A stretch of DNA of 64,000 bases from Noviluteimonas sp052115395 (GCA_052115395.1 JBFRGO010000003.1), one strand, 5' to 3'; positions 35,097-44,618 are shown, counted from the stretch's first letter. Notes: a model not told the origin generated them from the letters alone. A program made the numbers and translations.

Positions 35097-35303
35097 ATGC
35101 AGTACGGCACCGTGAAGTGGTTCAACGACGCGAAGGGTTTCGGGTTCATCGCCCCGGAAGACGGCAGCGCCGATGTGTTCGTGCATTACTCGGCGATCAA
35201 CAGCAAGGGCTTCCGCAGCCTTCAGGAAGGCCAGCGCGTGAGCTACGACGTCGTCCAGGGCCCGAAGGGTGCCCAGGCCGCCGGCGTGGTGCCCGTCGCC
35301 TGA
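35097..35303 (+). CDS. Cold-shock domain protein
   Basis: A 68-residue single-domain RNA chaperone of the CspA family. The RNP1 motif KGFGFIAPEDG and RNP2 VFVHYSAI are intact, and the protein begins YGTVKWFNDAK. It should melt secondary structure in mRNA in the cytoplasm. The start at 35097 gives the family length; the frame is open upstream but without homology. It has its own promoter candidate and a strong terminator, so it is a single-gene unit. Confidence 0.95.
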   Translation: MQYGTVKWFNDAKGFGFIAPEDGSADVFVHYSAINSKGFRSLQEGQRVSYDVVQGPKGAQAAGVVPVA

Positions 35304-35328
35304 GTCTCGAGCGCATCGTTTCGCTCGG

Positions 35329-35357
35329 AAAGCCCCGCGAATAGCGGGGCTTTTTTA
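35329..35357 (+). terminator. Rho-independent terminator after the cold-shock gene
   Basis: Arms AAAGCCCCGC (35329-35338) and GCGGGGCTTT (35344-35353) pair perfectly around a GAATA loop and run into a T-tract ending at 35356. It lies 26 bases after the stop and just upstream of the acyl-CoA dehydrogenase gene. Confidence 0.92.
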
Positions 35358-35375
35358 TTGGGGTATCGTCGATGG

Positions 35376-36968
35376 GTGGCCGCCGACAACCAACCGACGG
35401 AATTCGCCCCGCGTGACCTCTGGCGCGACGACCTCGCGCTGCGCGAGGCCCTGGACCGCGAAGCGGGCGTCGCCTTCACCGATCGCATCGCCACCTACGG
35501 CGCACTGGCTGGCGACAAGCTCCACGCACTCTCCTTCGATGCACACCGCGACCGCCCACGCCTGCGCACGCACGATCGTTTCGGCACGCGCATCGATCGC
35601 GTCGAATTCCATCCGAACTACCACGCGCTCATGCGGGCGGCGATCGAACATGGCGTCGCCGGCCTGTCATGGCACGAGCCCGTCCCCGGCGCGCACGTCG
35701 CGCGCGCGGCGCTGAGTTATCTGCATCACCAGGTCGAGCCCGGCACGAGTTGCCCGTTGACGATGACGCACGCGGCGGTGCCCGCGCTGCGTCGCGCACC
35801 GGCGTTGGCGGAGTGGGCCGAGAAGGCGGCGGCGCCGCACTACGATCCGCGCGAAGTGCCGATCGCCGACAAGCGTGGCCTCACCCTCGGCATGGGCATG
35901 ACGGAGAAGCAGGGCGGCTCGGACGTGCGCGCGAACACGACCCGCGCCGAATCCCTCGGCGGCGACGACTACGCGCTGACGGGCCACAAGTGGTTCTTAT
36001 CCGCGCCGATGTCCGACGGCTTCCTCGTCCTCGCGCAGGCGCCGGGCGGTTTGACGTGCTTCCTGTTGCCGCGTCGCCTGCCCGATGGCGCGAAGAACGC
36101 GTTCACGCTGATGCGCCTGAAGGACAAGCTCGGCGATTGGTCCAACGCCTCTTCCGAAGTCGAATTCCAGGGCGCACGTGCCACGCGCGTCGGCGAGGAA
36201 GGACGCGGCATCGCCACGATCCTGGACATGGTGATGCTCACGCGCCTGGATTGCATGCTCGGCTCGGCGGCGGAGATGCGCATGGCGCTCGCGCAGGCGC
36301 TGCATCACGCGCGGCATCGCATGGCCTTCGGGAAGCTGCTCGCGCAGCAGCCCCTGATGCGCAACGTGCTCGCGGATCTTGCGATCGAATCCGAAGCCGC
36401 GCTCGCGTTGTCGATGCGCGTCGCACGCGCGGTGGATGCGGCCGCGCACGACTCGCGCGAGGCCGCGTTCGCGCGCATCGCCACGGCGATCGGCAAATAC
36501 TGGATCTGCAAACGGGCGCCGGCCTTCGTCAACGAAGCGCAGGAATGCCTCGGCGGCAATGGTTACGTCGAGGAGTCGCTGCTGCCGCGCCTGTATCGCC
36601 AGGCGCCGCTCAATTCGATCTGGGAAGGCAGCGGCAACATCCAATGCCTCGACGTCCTTCGCGCCTTGCATCGCGAACCGGAAACCGGCGAGGCGTTTTT
36701 CGCCGAGCTCGGCGAAGGGCTGCATCCCGCGCTCGATGCGGCCATCGCGCGGCTGCGCCAGAGGATGCACAGGCCCGACGAAGCCACCGCGCGCCTGCTG
36801 GTCGAGCGCATGGCGCTCGCGTTGCAGGCCGCGATCGTGTTGCGTGCGCAGTCGCCCATCGCGCCGCTGTTCTGCGAAAGCCGCCTGGCCGCTGCGCACG
36901 GCCTCGCGTTCGGTACCTTGCCCGTCGACGACGCGGCCTTCGAATCGATCCTGTCGCGCGCGCTTTGA
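35376..36968 (+). CDS. AidB-like acyl-CoA dehydrogenase
   Basis: A 530-residue FAD enzyme close in length and motifs to E. coli AidB (541 residues). EPGTSCPLTMTHAAVPAL, MGMTEKQGGSDVRANTTRA and WEGSGNIQCLDVLRAL are the AidB-type stretches; E417 in IWEGSGN is the catalytic-base position. AidB responds to alkylation damage and has isovaleryl-CoA dehydrogenase activity; whether this one has either role cannot be read. The GTG at 35376 is preferred to the TTG at 35358, which sits on the cold-shock terminator. Convergent with the HD gene, with stops back to back. Confidence 0.88.
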   Translation: MAADNQPTEFAPRDLWRDDLALREALDREAGVAFTDRIATYGALAGDKLHALSFDAHRDRPRLRTHDRFGTRIDRVEFHPNYHALMRAAIEHGVAGLSWHEPVPGAHVARAALSYLHHQVEPGTSCPLTMTHAAVPALRRAPALAEWAEKAAAPHYDPREVPIADKRGLTLGMGMTEKQGGSDVRANTTRAESLGGDDYALTGHKWFLSAPMSDGFLVLAQAPGGLTCFLLPRRLPDGAKNAFTLMRLKDKLGDWSNASSEVEFQGARATRVGEEGRGIATILDMVMLTRLDCMLGSAAEMRMALAQALHHARHRMAFGKLLAQQPLMRNVLADLAIESEAALALSMRVARAVDAAAHDSREAAFARIATAIGKYWICKRAPAFVNEAQECLGGNGYVEESLLPRLYRQAPLNSIWEGSGNIQCLDVLRALHREPETGEAFFAELGEGLHPALDAAIARLRQRMHRPDEATARLLVERMALALQAAIVLRAQSPIAPLFCESRLAAAHGLAFGTLPVDDAAFESILSRAL

Positions 36969-37547
36969 TCAGCCCGCGAAGAACCCGCGCCCGCGCGCGT
37001 CTTCCAACTGCGGCGCAAGCCATGCCCACAACGCAGGGCAGCCCGCTTCGATGGGCGGACCGACCTTGCGGATCACGCGCTCGTAGGCGATCCCGTTCTC
37101 GACCCAGCTCCCGCCACCGTTGGCGAGGTTGAGCAAGACCGGCATCGCGCGATCGGCCGCATGTGCGAAGCGCGCCTCGGGCGTTTCGCCGGCTTCGAAT
37201 TCTTCCCACAGCGCGAGGAAGCGCGCGCCATGCGCATTCGGCAACATCCCGAAGATGCGCTCGACCGCCACGCGTTCGGCGGCCTTGCGCTCGGCCAGGC
37301 CCGTGTCGTCGTAGACGATGGTGTCGCCGGTATCGATCTCGCCGATGTCGTGCACCAGCAACATCTGCATCACGCGATGCACGTCGACGCCCGGCTCGGC
37401 GAACTCCGCCATCGCGCCGGCGAGCATCGCGATCTGCCAACTGTGCTCGGCCGAATTCTCGTAGCGGTCCAGGCCGATGGGCCGCGACTTGCGCGTGACG
37501 CCCTTGAGGCGATCGAGCTCGAGGATGAAGTCCACGACATGTTGCAT
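36969..37547 (-). CDS. HD-domain hydrolase (YfbR/HDDC2 type)
   Basis: A 192-residue HD-superfamily phosphohydrolase. The metal ligands are in SAEHSWQIAM, LLVHDIGEIDTGDT and the later D of HAADRAMPV, the arrangement of 5'-deoxynucleotidase YfbR and human HDDC2. It probably removes phosphate from nucleoside monophosphates, but the substrate is not shown. It starts four bases after the ABC transporter stop as the last gene of a five-gene minus-strand unit. Confidence 0.88.
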   Translation of the reverse strand: MQHVVDFILELDRLKGVTRKSRPIGLDRYENSAEHSWQIAMLAGAMAEFAEPGVDVHRVMQMLLVHDIGEIDTGDTIVYDDTGLAERKAAERVAVERIFGMLPNAHGARFLALWEEFEAGETPEARFAHAADRAMPVLLNLANGGGSWVENGIAYERVIRKVGPPIEAGCPALWAWLAPQLEDARGRGFFAG

Positions 37548-37551
37548 GCGA

Positions 37552-39327
37552 TCAATCCAGGAATTGCAGCCGGGCGAGGTCGGCATAGAGCCCGCCCTGC
37601 GCAAGCAGTTCGGTGTGCGTGCCTTCGGCCACGATGCGGCCGCGGTCCATCACGATGATGCGGTCGGCCTTCAGCACGGTGGCCAGGCGATGCGCGATCA
37701 CCAGCGTCGTGCGGCCCTGCATGAGGTTTTCCAGCGCGTGTTGCACGGCGCGCTCGCTCTGCGCGTCCAGCGCGGAGGTCGCTTCGTCGAGCAGCAACAC
37801 CGGCGCGTCCTTCAGCAGGGCGCGCGCGATGGCGATGCGCTGCTGTTGCCCGCCCGACAGGCGCGCGCCGCGTTCGCCGAGTTCGCTCTCGTACCCTTGG
37901 GGCAGGGCGGCGATGAATTCGTGCGCTTCGGCCGAGCGCGCCGCTTGTTCGACTTCGGCGTCGGTGGCTTCCAGCCGGCCATAGCGGATGTTGTCGGCGG
38001 CGGTCGTGGCGAAGATCGTCGGCGCCTGCGGGACCAGTGCGATCGATTCGCGCAGGCGCGCCGGGTCGAGCTTGCGCAGGTCGATGTCGTCGATCGCGAT
38101 GCCGCCGCGCTGCGGATCGTGGAAGCGCAGCAACAGGGCGAACACCGTGCTCTTGCCCGCGCCCGAAGGCCCGACCAGCGCCACCGTTTCGCCCGGGCGC
38201 ACGTGCAGGGAGAAGCCTTCCAGCGCCGGTGCGTCCGCGCGCGAGGGATAGTGGAAGACGACATCGTCCAGGCGGATGTCGCCGCGTAAGGGCAGCGGCA
38301 ACGGGGTCGGGTCCGCCGGCGCGACCAGCAGCGCGCGTTCCATCAACAGGTCGTTGATGCGGCCCATCCCGCCGGCCGCGCGCTGCACGTCGTTCCAGAC
38401 TTCGGCGAGCGCGCCGACCGAGCCGCCGCCGAGCATCGCGTACAACACGAACTGCCCCAGCGTGCCCGCGCTCATGCGCCCGGCCACCACGTCGTGCGCG
38501 CCGGACCACAGCACGATGATGATCGCGCCGAAGAAGGCGGTGATCGCAACCGCGGTGACGATCGCCTGCATGCCGATGCGGCGGCGCGCAGTGGCCACGG
38601 CGCGCGCGACGGCGTCGACGAAACGGCCGCGCTCGTAGGGTTCGCGCGCATGCGATTGCACCGTGCGCACGTTGCCGAGGACTTCGTTGGCCAGCGCGTT
38701 GGCATCGGCGACGCGATCCTGGCTTTGCCGCGACATCTTCTGCAGGCGCCGGCTGCCGATCACGATCGGCGCGACGAACAAGGGGATGCCGACCATCGTG
38801 TACGTCGCAAGCCGCGGGCTGGTGACGAACATCATCCCGATGCTGCCGAGCACCATGATCAGGCTGCGCAAGGCGACCGAGATGCTCGAGCCCACGAGGC
38901 TGCGCAGCAACTCGGTGTCGGCCGACAGGCGCGAGACGAGTTCGCCGCTGCGCGTGGCTTCGAAGAACGCCGGGTCCAGGCCGAGCAGATGGCTGTACAG
39001 GCGCTGCCGCAGATCGGCCACCACGCGCTCGCCCAACAGCGAGACGAAATAGAAGCGCGCCGCCGTCGCCAGCGCGAGCGCCGCGGTCACGCCGAAGAGC
39101 AGCGCGAAGGTCGCATCGATGTTGCTGGCGCTGTGGAAGCCGTCGTCAATCATCCCGCGCACCGCGACGGGCAGCGCGAGCGTCGCGGCGGAGGAAGCGC
39201 ACAGCGCCAGCAACCACGCCACGAACAGGCCGCGCTGGCGATGCACGAAGGGCCACAGGCCGCGCAGGCTGACCACCTTGCCCTTGGACTGCGCGGTTTT
39301 CTCGATGTCTGCGGAAGCGTCGGCCAT
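37552..39327 (-). CDS. ABC exporter, fused membrane and ATPase domains
   Basis: A 591-residue half-transporter of the MsbA/LmrA type. Six helices span about residues 30-315; the ATPase domain has Walker A GPSGAGKST, signature LSGGQQQR, Walker B VLLLDEATSALD and the H-loop VIAHRLATV. It should work as a homodimer that exports a lipid or hydrophobic compound; the substrate is unknown and it is not next to lpxK, so it is probably not MsbA itself. ATGA overlap with the yigZ stop. Confidence 0.9.
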   Translation of the reverse strand: MADASADIEKTAQSKGKVVSLRGLWPFVHRQRGLFVAWLLALCASSAATLALPVAVRGMIDDGFHSASNIDATFALLFGVTAALALATAARFYFVSLLGERVVADLRQRLYSHLLGLDPAFFEATRSGELVSRLSADTELLRSLVGSSISVALRSLIMVLGSIGMMFVTSPRLATYTMVGIPLFVAPIVIGSRRLQKMSRQSQDRVADANALANEVLGNVRTVQSHAREPYERGRFVDAVARAVATARRRIGMQAIVTAVAITAFFGAIIIVLWSGAHDVVAGRMSAGTLGQFVLYAMLGGGSVGALAEVWNDVQRAAGGMGRINDLLMERALLVAPADPTPLPLPLRGDIRLDDVVFHYPSRADAPALEGFSLHVRPGETVALVGPSGAGKSTVFALLLRFHDPQRGGIAIDDIDLRKLDPARLRESIALVPQAPTIFATTAADNIRYGRLEATDAEVEQAARSAEAHEFIAALPQGYESELGERGARLSGGQQQRIAIARALLKDAPVLLLDEATSALDAQSERAVQHALENLMQGRTTLVIAHRLATVLKADRIIVMDRGRIVAEGTHTELLAQGGLYADLARLQFLD

Positions 39328-39914
39328 CAGCCATTGTCCCCGATGCGCGCGCGATTGCGCGTGGCATCGCGCAATTGGGCCGCCAGCGCGTCCACGCGGT
39401 CGGCCGGAAGACGCACGCGCAGGCGCAATCCGTCCGCGTCGAAGGCTTCGGACAGGCGTTGCGCCCCATGCGCCGCGAGCGCGGCGTGCACGGGGCCGGT
39501 GTCGTCGAAGCCGGCGAGGATCTCGAACTCGCGCCAGTCCACCAGCGCCTGCCGCGGCGCGGTGCGCAGGCATTCGGCCGCGGCGCCGCCGTAGGCGCGC
39601 ACCAGGCCGCCGGCCCCGAGCTTCACCCCGCCGTACCAACGCGTGACCACCACCATGACGCGATCGAAGCCCTGGCCGTCGATCGCCGCGAGGATCGGCC
39701 GGCCCGCGGTGCCCGCCGGTTCGCCGTCATCGCTGGAGCGGTAATCGCCGCCGATGCGCCAGGCCCAGCAGTGGTGCGTGGCGGGCGTGCGCGCGATGTC
39801 CTCGAGGAAGGCCAGCGCCTGCGCGGGCGATTGCACGGGCGCGGCCTGCGCGAGGAAGCGGCTGTGCTTGACCTCGATGGTGTGCGAGGCGGGTGCGGCG
39901 AGCGTGTCGCTCAT
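39327..39914 (-). CDS. YigZ / IMPACT family protein
   Basis: A 195-residue protein of the UPF0029 (IMPACT) family. The signature THHCWAWRIG, SDDGEPAGTAGRPIL and VTRWYGGVKLGAGGLVRAYG is complete, and a C-terminal ferredoxin-like domain follows. The family binds RNA or the ribosome in eukaryotes; the bacterial role is uncertain. Its start overlaps the stop of the anti-sigma-like gene and its stop overlaps the ABC exporter start, both as ATGA. Confidence 0.92.
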   Translation of the reverse strand: MSDTLAAPASHTIEVKHSRFLAQAAPVQSPAQALAFLEDIARTPATHHCWAWRIGGDYRSSDDGEPAGTAGRPILAAIDGQGFDRVMVVVTRWYGGVKLGAGGLVRAYGGAAAECLRTAPRQALVDWREFEILAGFDDTGPVHAALAAHGAQRLSEAFDADGLRLRVRLPADRVDALAAQLRDATRNRARIGDNG

Positions 39915-40834
39915 TGCCCGAGCGCGCGCAGGTCCTCGGGCAAGGGCTGGCCCGGATAGCGCGCGCGGTAGGCCTGCAGGCTCTCGCGCGCTTGGTCGAG
40001 TTGGCCGGCCTGCACGAGTTCGCGAATGCGCAGCAACCATGCATCGCGCACGGCCGGATCGTTGGCGGTCGCCGGCGGCACGTCTGCGTCGTCGGATTCG
40101 TCGAACACCGGTTCTTCGGCGCGGGCGGCTTTCGCGGCGACGTCGGCCGCCTCGCGTTGCGCAGCGACCGGTGCCGGCGCGGCAGCGGCAGCGGCGGGCG
40201 CCGCGTTGCCGCGCACTTCCGGCTGGCGTTCGATCTGTTCGGCGCTCAACACCGTCGTGCTGTCGACCGTCGTGACCTGCCGCGGCGCGGGCGCCGCCGG
40301 TGCGGCGTGCACCGCCTCGTCGAGCACGATCGCCGGCTTGTATGCGAAGGCCTTCAGTTCGGGTTCGACCTTCACGCGCGCCGGTGCGCGCGATGTCGAT
40401 CGCGGTTGCGTCGCAACCGATTCCTCCGGCGGCGGCGCGGGCACGTTCAACGGCCGGCGCGGCACCACGCGCGCCGACATCGACGGCGGCGGGGGCGGAC
40501 GATATTCGACGGCCTCGTCGGCGGGCGCCTGCACCACCGGCGCGGGCGCCGGGGCATCGGACATTTCGCGCAAATTCCAGGCGATGCCGCATGCGACGGC
40601 CAGCGAGGCGGCGAAGCCGAGCGTCGTCACCCAGGTCTGCGGCTTGCGCCTGCGGATCGGCGTGGCGCGCGCGGGCGCCGCATCGGCCGGAACCTCCGAG
40701 GCAGCGGCGTGCGCCATCGCGAGGATGCGCGCATCCAGCGACGGCGAGGGCTCGCCTTGCGGCCCGACTTTCGCCAGGCGCTGCGCGAGCGCGCGCTCTT
40801 CCGGGGTCAATCCGTTGTCGTCGCGAGCATTCAT
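39911..40834 (-). CDS. Putative anti-sigma factor, single-span membrane protein
   Basis: A 307-residue protein overlapping the ECF sigma gene by four bases, the position of a cognate anti-sigma factor. It has a short cytoplasmic N-terminus (LTPEERALAQRLAKVG), one helix at about residues 66-88, a long Pro/Ala-rich periplasmic linker and a small helical C-terminal module (AWLLRIRELVQAGQLDQARE) like a single TPR hairpin. No zinc-binding His-Cys-Cys motif is visible, so it is not a ZAS-type anti-sigma. The role is inferred from position and topology. Confidence 0.65.
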   Translation of the reverse strand: MNARDDNGLTPEERALAQRLAKVGPQGEPSPSLDARILAMAHAAASEVPADAAPARATPIRRRKPQTWVTTLGFAASLAVACGIAWNLREMSDAPAPAPVVQAPADEAVEYRPPPPPSMSARVVPRRPLNVPAPPPEESVATQPRSTSRAPARVKVEPELKAFAYKPAIVLDEAVHAAPAAPAPRQVTTVDSTTVLSAEQIERQPEVRGNAAPAAAAAAPAPVAAQREAADVAAKAARAEEPVFDESDDADVPPATANDPAVRDAWLLRIRELVQAGQLDQARESLQAYRARYPGQPLPEDLRALGQ

Positions 40835-41421
40835 GAGGCTTCCGCTTCCCGATCCGTTCCTGGCGTTTCGCCGGCCAGGTGGGTGCGCAACTTGTCCATC
40901 GCGTAACGCAGTCGCGACTTCACCGTTTCGCGCCCGACACCCGTGATCGTGCCGATTTCCTCCAGGGTCAGTTCCTGTTCGAGGCGGAGCAGCACCACCT
41001 CGCGTTGTTCCGACGGAAGCGCATCGAGTGCGAGCTGCAGGCGCCGGCGTTGTTCGAATTCCGACAACTGCCGCTCCGGCGTGTCGGGGTCGGGAATGCG
41101 CGCGGCGCGTTCGTCGCCGTCCTCGGGCGCCGGCGGGCGGTACTTCGCCGCGCGCCAATGATCGCCCAGGCGGTTGTGCGCGATGCGATACAGCCACGTG
41201 CCGAAGGGGGCGTCGGGCTTCCATCCGGCCCGCGCGGCGATCACCTTCTGCCACACGTCCTGGAAAAATTCGTCCGCCAGGGCGGTGTCGCGCAAGTGGC
41301 GGAGGAAATACCGGTACAGGCGGGTGCGGTGCCGGCCGTACAACTGCTCGAACGCAGCGCCGTCGCCCGACACCCAATCGAGCATCAGTTGTTCGTCGCT
41401 GGCCTGCAGCCCGTCGTCCAT
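40831..41421 (-). CDS. ECF-type RNA polymerase sigma factor
   Basis: A 196-residue sigma-70 family member of the extracytoplasmic type. Region 2 includes LADEFFQDVWQKVI and GTWLYRIAHNRLGDHWR; region 4 includes LTLEEIGTITGVGRETVKSR. It differs clearly from the rpoE copy at 19.8 kb. It heads a minus-strand unit with an anti-sigma-like protein, YigZ, an ABC exporter and an HD hydrolase, all with four-base overlaps or near-abutting ends, suggesting it controls its own operon. The target promoters are unknown. Confidence 0.9.
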   Translation of the reverse strand: MDDGLQASDEQLMLDWVSGDGAAFEQLYGRHRTRLYRYFLRHLRDTALADEFFQDVWQKVIAARAGWKPDAPFGTWLYRIAHNRLGDHWRAAKYRPPAPEDGDERAARIPDPDTPERQLSEFEQRRRLQLALDALPSEQREVVLLRLEQELTLEEIGTITGVGRETVKSRLRYAMDKLRTHLAGETPGTDREAEAS

Positions 41422-41651
41422 GGCGCGCAGCGTACGGGCTGGCGAGGGGGCGGGGAAGCGGCCGTCGGGGGCGAGGGCGGCGGCGGTCACGCGGGAAGGA
41501 ACGGGCAGGGCGGCCGCGTGGGGTTCCGGGAGCGGCGCCGATTTCCGTTCATCGGGTTCATGGACCCTCTCGACACCCGCTTGCGGACCGGCCGTTGCCC
41601 ATGGCACGAAGCCTGTATGCTCGGTCCCATGTCTGGGGGGACGACGTAAAC

Positions 41652-44528
41652 GTGCGCAGCCCGGAGTTGGCTGGAGCGACAGGGGTCGCGGCTTCGTCCG
41701 CAGGGCCGGCGCTGGTGCGCGCGGTTCGCGAACTGCTGCCGGCGGATACCCGCATCGTGGTGTGCTGGCGCGATGCCGGCGGCGACGCCTATTCGGCGGA
41801 CGACGCGGCACCGGCGGCGCTGGTCGCGCGCGCCCTGTCGATGCTCGGCACCAAGGGCCGCGCGCGCGACGCCGAAATCCTCGACCATTGGACCACCGAG
41901 CACGGCACGCAGATCGTGCTCGCCGCGCAGAGCGCCTCGGGCGTCGTGACGCCCCTGCGCGATGCCTGGCAGGCGATGGCGCGCCGCACCGTCGCCGCCT
42001 CGCTGGAAGCCTGGCAGGCCCGCAATCGCATCGCCACGCTCGAAAAGAGCGAACGCCTCCAGCAGGCCCTGTACGAAATCGCGGATCTCGCCGGATCGAG
42101 CCTCGAGATGCACGAGATGCTCCGCCGCATCCACGCGGTCGTGGGCTCGCTGATGTACGCCGAGAACTGCTTCATCGTGCTGTACGACGAAGTGCGGCAG
42201 TCGCTGCGCTTCCTGTATTTCGCCGACCGCCACGATCCCTACATCGCCGACCCCTCGCACGAGATCCCGGTCGCCGAAGTGCCCACCAGCCTCACGATGG
42301 CGCTGCTCCGCCACGGCGAACCCTTGCTCGGCCCCTCGGCCGCGCTGCGCGCGAAGCTGCAGATTCCGCCCGATCCGGTGCACGGCCCGGATTCGGAAGA
42401 CTGGCTCGGCGTGCCGATGCGCCGCGAAGGCACCGTGTGCGGCGCGATCGTCGTGCAGTCCTACGAACACCGCGCCAGCTACAGCGACGAAGACCGCGCG
42501 CTGCTCAGCTATGTTGCGCAACACATCCTCACCGCGCTCGACCGCCGCCAGGCACGCAGCGAACTGGAACGCCGCGTCGAAGAACGCACGCACGCGCTGC
42601 AGGAAGCCAACCGCGTGTTGCAGGCCGAGATCGTCGAGCGCCAGCGCGCCGAACGCCTGCAACGCGCGCTGTTCCGCATCGCCGAGTTGTCGATCACTTC
42701 CGAAACGCTGGAGCGCTTCTACGCCGAAGTGCACGATGTCGTCGGCGAGTTGCTCTACGCGCGCAACTTCTACATCGCCTTGCTGGCCGGCGAGGGCGAC
42801 GAGCTCGAATTCCCGTACTCCATCGACGAACGCGACCCCAACCGCCCGCGCCGCAAGTTCGGCATGGGCATGACCGAATACGTCATCCGCACCGGCCGCG
42901 CCGTGCTCGCCGATCGCAATGCGATCGAAGCGCTCGATCGCGAGGGCAAGGTCAAGACAATGGGTACGCTGTCGCACAACTGGCTCGGCGTGCCGCTGTT
43001 CCGAGACGAATCGGTGGTCGGCGTGATCGCCGTACAGAGCTACTCGCCCGCGGTGGCGTTCACACCGCGCGACCAGGAGCTGCTCACGTTCGTCGCGCAC
43101 CACATCGGCGCCGGCCTGCAACGCAAGCAGGCGCAGGAAAACCTCAAGGCCGCGCACGCCGAGCTCGAAGGACGCGTGGAAGAACGCACCCGCGAACTGG
43201 CCGCGGCGAACGCCGAGCTGATGGCGCAGATCGGCGAACGCATGCACGCCGAACGCCGCCTCACGCACCAGGCGCAACACGACACGCTCACGGGCCTGCC
43301 CAATCGCGCGCAGTTGCTCGAACGCCTGGGCCACGCAATCCAGCGCGCGCGCAGCGGGGCCGATGAAGGACGCACGTTCGCGGTGCTCTTCCTCGACCTG
43401 GACCGCTTCAAGCTGGTCAACGATTCGGTCGGCCACGCGGTCGGCGACGAATTGCTGATCGAAGCCGGCCGCCGCATCGTCGCGGCCGTCCGCGCGGGCG
43501 ATACCGTCGCGCGCCTGGGCGGCGACGAATTCGCGATCCTGGTCGAACAGATCGACGGCCAGGAAATGGCCGAGGAACTGGCCGGGCGCGTGCTCGGTGC
43601 GCTCGGCGCGCCGGTGTGGATCGCCGGGCGCGAATTGTTCCCGACCGCTTCGATCGGCATCGCGCAATGGATCCCGCGCTATCGCAGCGGCGAAGACATG
43701 CTGCGCGACGCCGACGCGGCGATGTACCGCGCCAAGAGCGCCGGCCGCGATCGCAGCGCGGTGTTCGACGAAGCGATGCGCGACGAAGCCACGCGCATCC
43801 TCGACCTGGAAGCCGACCTGCGCCGCGCGATCAACGCCGATGGTTTCGAACCGCATTACCAGCCGATCGTGCGCATCGCCGACGGCACCGTGCTCGGGCA
43901 CGAAGCGCTGTTGCGCTGGCGCCACGAGAAGCGCGGCGTCCTCTCGCCGGCCGAGTTCATCGGCGTGGGCGAGGACAGCGGCCTGATCGAACAGGTCGAC
44001 TGGCTGCTGTACGCACGCGTGATCCAGGACATGGCCACCTGGAACAATGAGGGCTACGTGTCCGTCAACGTCTCGCCGCGGCACTTCCGTTCGGCGGACT
44101 TCGCCGAGCGCCTGCTGGGCCTGCTCGAAGGATCGAACGTCGATCCGGCGCGCTTGCGCATCGAGATCACCGAGGTCGCGCTGTTCGACGACGCACCGCG
44201 TGCATTGCGCACGCTGAGCGACCTGCGCCGCCATGGCGTGCTCGCCTTGCTCGACGACTTCGGCACCGGGTTCTCGGCGCTGTCGTACCTGCACCACTTC
44301 CCGATCGAGTGCCTGAAGATCGATCGCAGCTTCATCGCCGGCCTGTCGACGGCGCAGCCCGAGAGCCTCGCCGTCATCCGCGCGATCCTCGCGCTGGCCG
44401 GCACGCTCAACATCGACACGATCGCCGAAGGCATCGAGACCGAAGCGCAACGCGATGCATTGATCGGCCTGGGGTGCGAGAGCGGGCAGGGGTATCTGTT
44501 CGCACGTCCCGCGGCGCGCAACGCCTGA
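41652..44528 (+). CDS. GAF-GAF-GGDEF-EAL cyclic-di-GMP signalling protein
   Basis: A 958-residue soluble protein without membrane helices. Two GAF sensor domains (about residues 130-300 and 345-495) are each followed by an ELERRVEERT-type coiled coil. The cyclase domain has an intact GGDEF at 623-627 with an RAGD inhibitory site just upstream. The phosphodiesterase domain has EAL at 751-753 and DDFGTG at 868-873. Both activities look possible, so the GAF domains may switch between making and breaking c-di-GMP. GTG start at 41652 is tentative; an ATG at 41601 is in frame. Divergent from the ECF sigma gene. Confidence 0.92.
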   Translation: MRSPELAGATGVAASSAGPALVRAVRELLPADTRIVVCWRDAGGDAYSADDAAPAALVARALSMLGTKGRARDAEILDHWTTEHGTQIVLAAQSASGVVTPLRDAWQAMARRTVAASLEAWQARNRIATLEKSERLQQALYEIADLAGSSLEMHEMLRRIHAVVGSLMYAENCFIVLYDEVRQSLRFLYFADRHDPYIADPSHEIPVAEVPTSLTMALLRHGEPLLGPSAALRAKLQIPPDPVHGPDSEDWLGVPMRREGTVCGAIVVQSYEHRASYSDEDRALLSYVAQHILTALDRRQARSELERRVEERTHALQEANRVLQAEIVERQRAERLQRALFRIAELSITSETLERFYAEVHDVVGELLYARNFYIALLAGEGDELEFPYSIDERDPNRPRRKFGMGMTEYVIRTGRAVLADRNAIEALDREGKVKTMGTLSHNWLGVPLFRDESVVGVIAVQSYSPAVAFTPRDQELLTFVAHHIGAGLQRKQAQENLKAAHAELEGRVEERTRELAAANAELMAQIGERMHAERRLTHQAQHDTLTGLPNRAQLLERLGHAIQRARSGADEGRTFAVLFLDLDRFKLVNDSVGHAVGDELLIEAGRRIVAAVRAGDTVARLGGDEFAILVEQIDGQEMAEELAGRVLGALGAPVWIAGRELFPTASIGIAQWIPRYRSGEDMLRDADAAMYRAKSAGRDRSAVFDEAMRDEATRILDLEADLRRAINADGFEPHYQPIVRIADGTVLGHEALLRWRHEKRGVLSPAEFIGVGEDSGLIEQVDWLLYARVIQDMATWNNEGYVSVNVSPRHFRSADFAERLLGLLEGSNVDPARLRIEITEVALFDDAPRALRTLSDLRRHGVLALLDDFGTGFSALSYLHHFPIECLKIDRSFIAGLSTAQPESLAVIRAILALAGTLNIDTIAEGIETEAQRDALIGLGCESGQGYLFARPAARNA

Positions 44529-44618
44529 TCGATTCGGGAATCGTCTGCTAGTCGCCCTGCGCGCCGACTCGCGAAGGTAAGGCCTTCGCGCGGTTGCGCG
44601 CGCACGCAAGGTCGGACG

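Noticed and set aside
44571..44591. Terminator between the GGDEF-EAL gene and the RHS gene
   Set aside because: An 8-bp stem is present (CGCGAAGG with CCTTCGCG) but there is no T-run, so it is not listed as a terminator.
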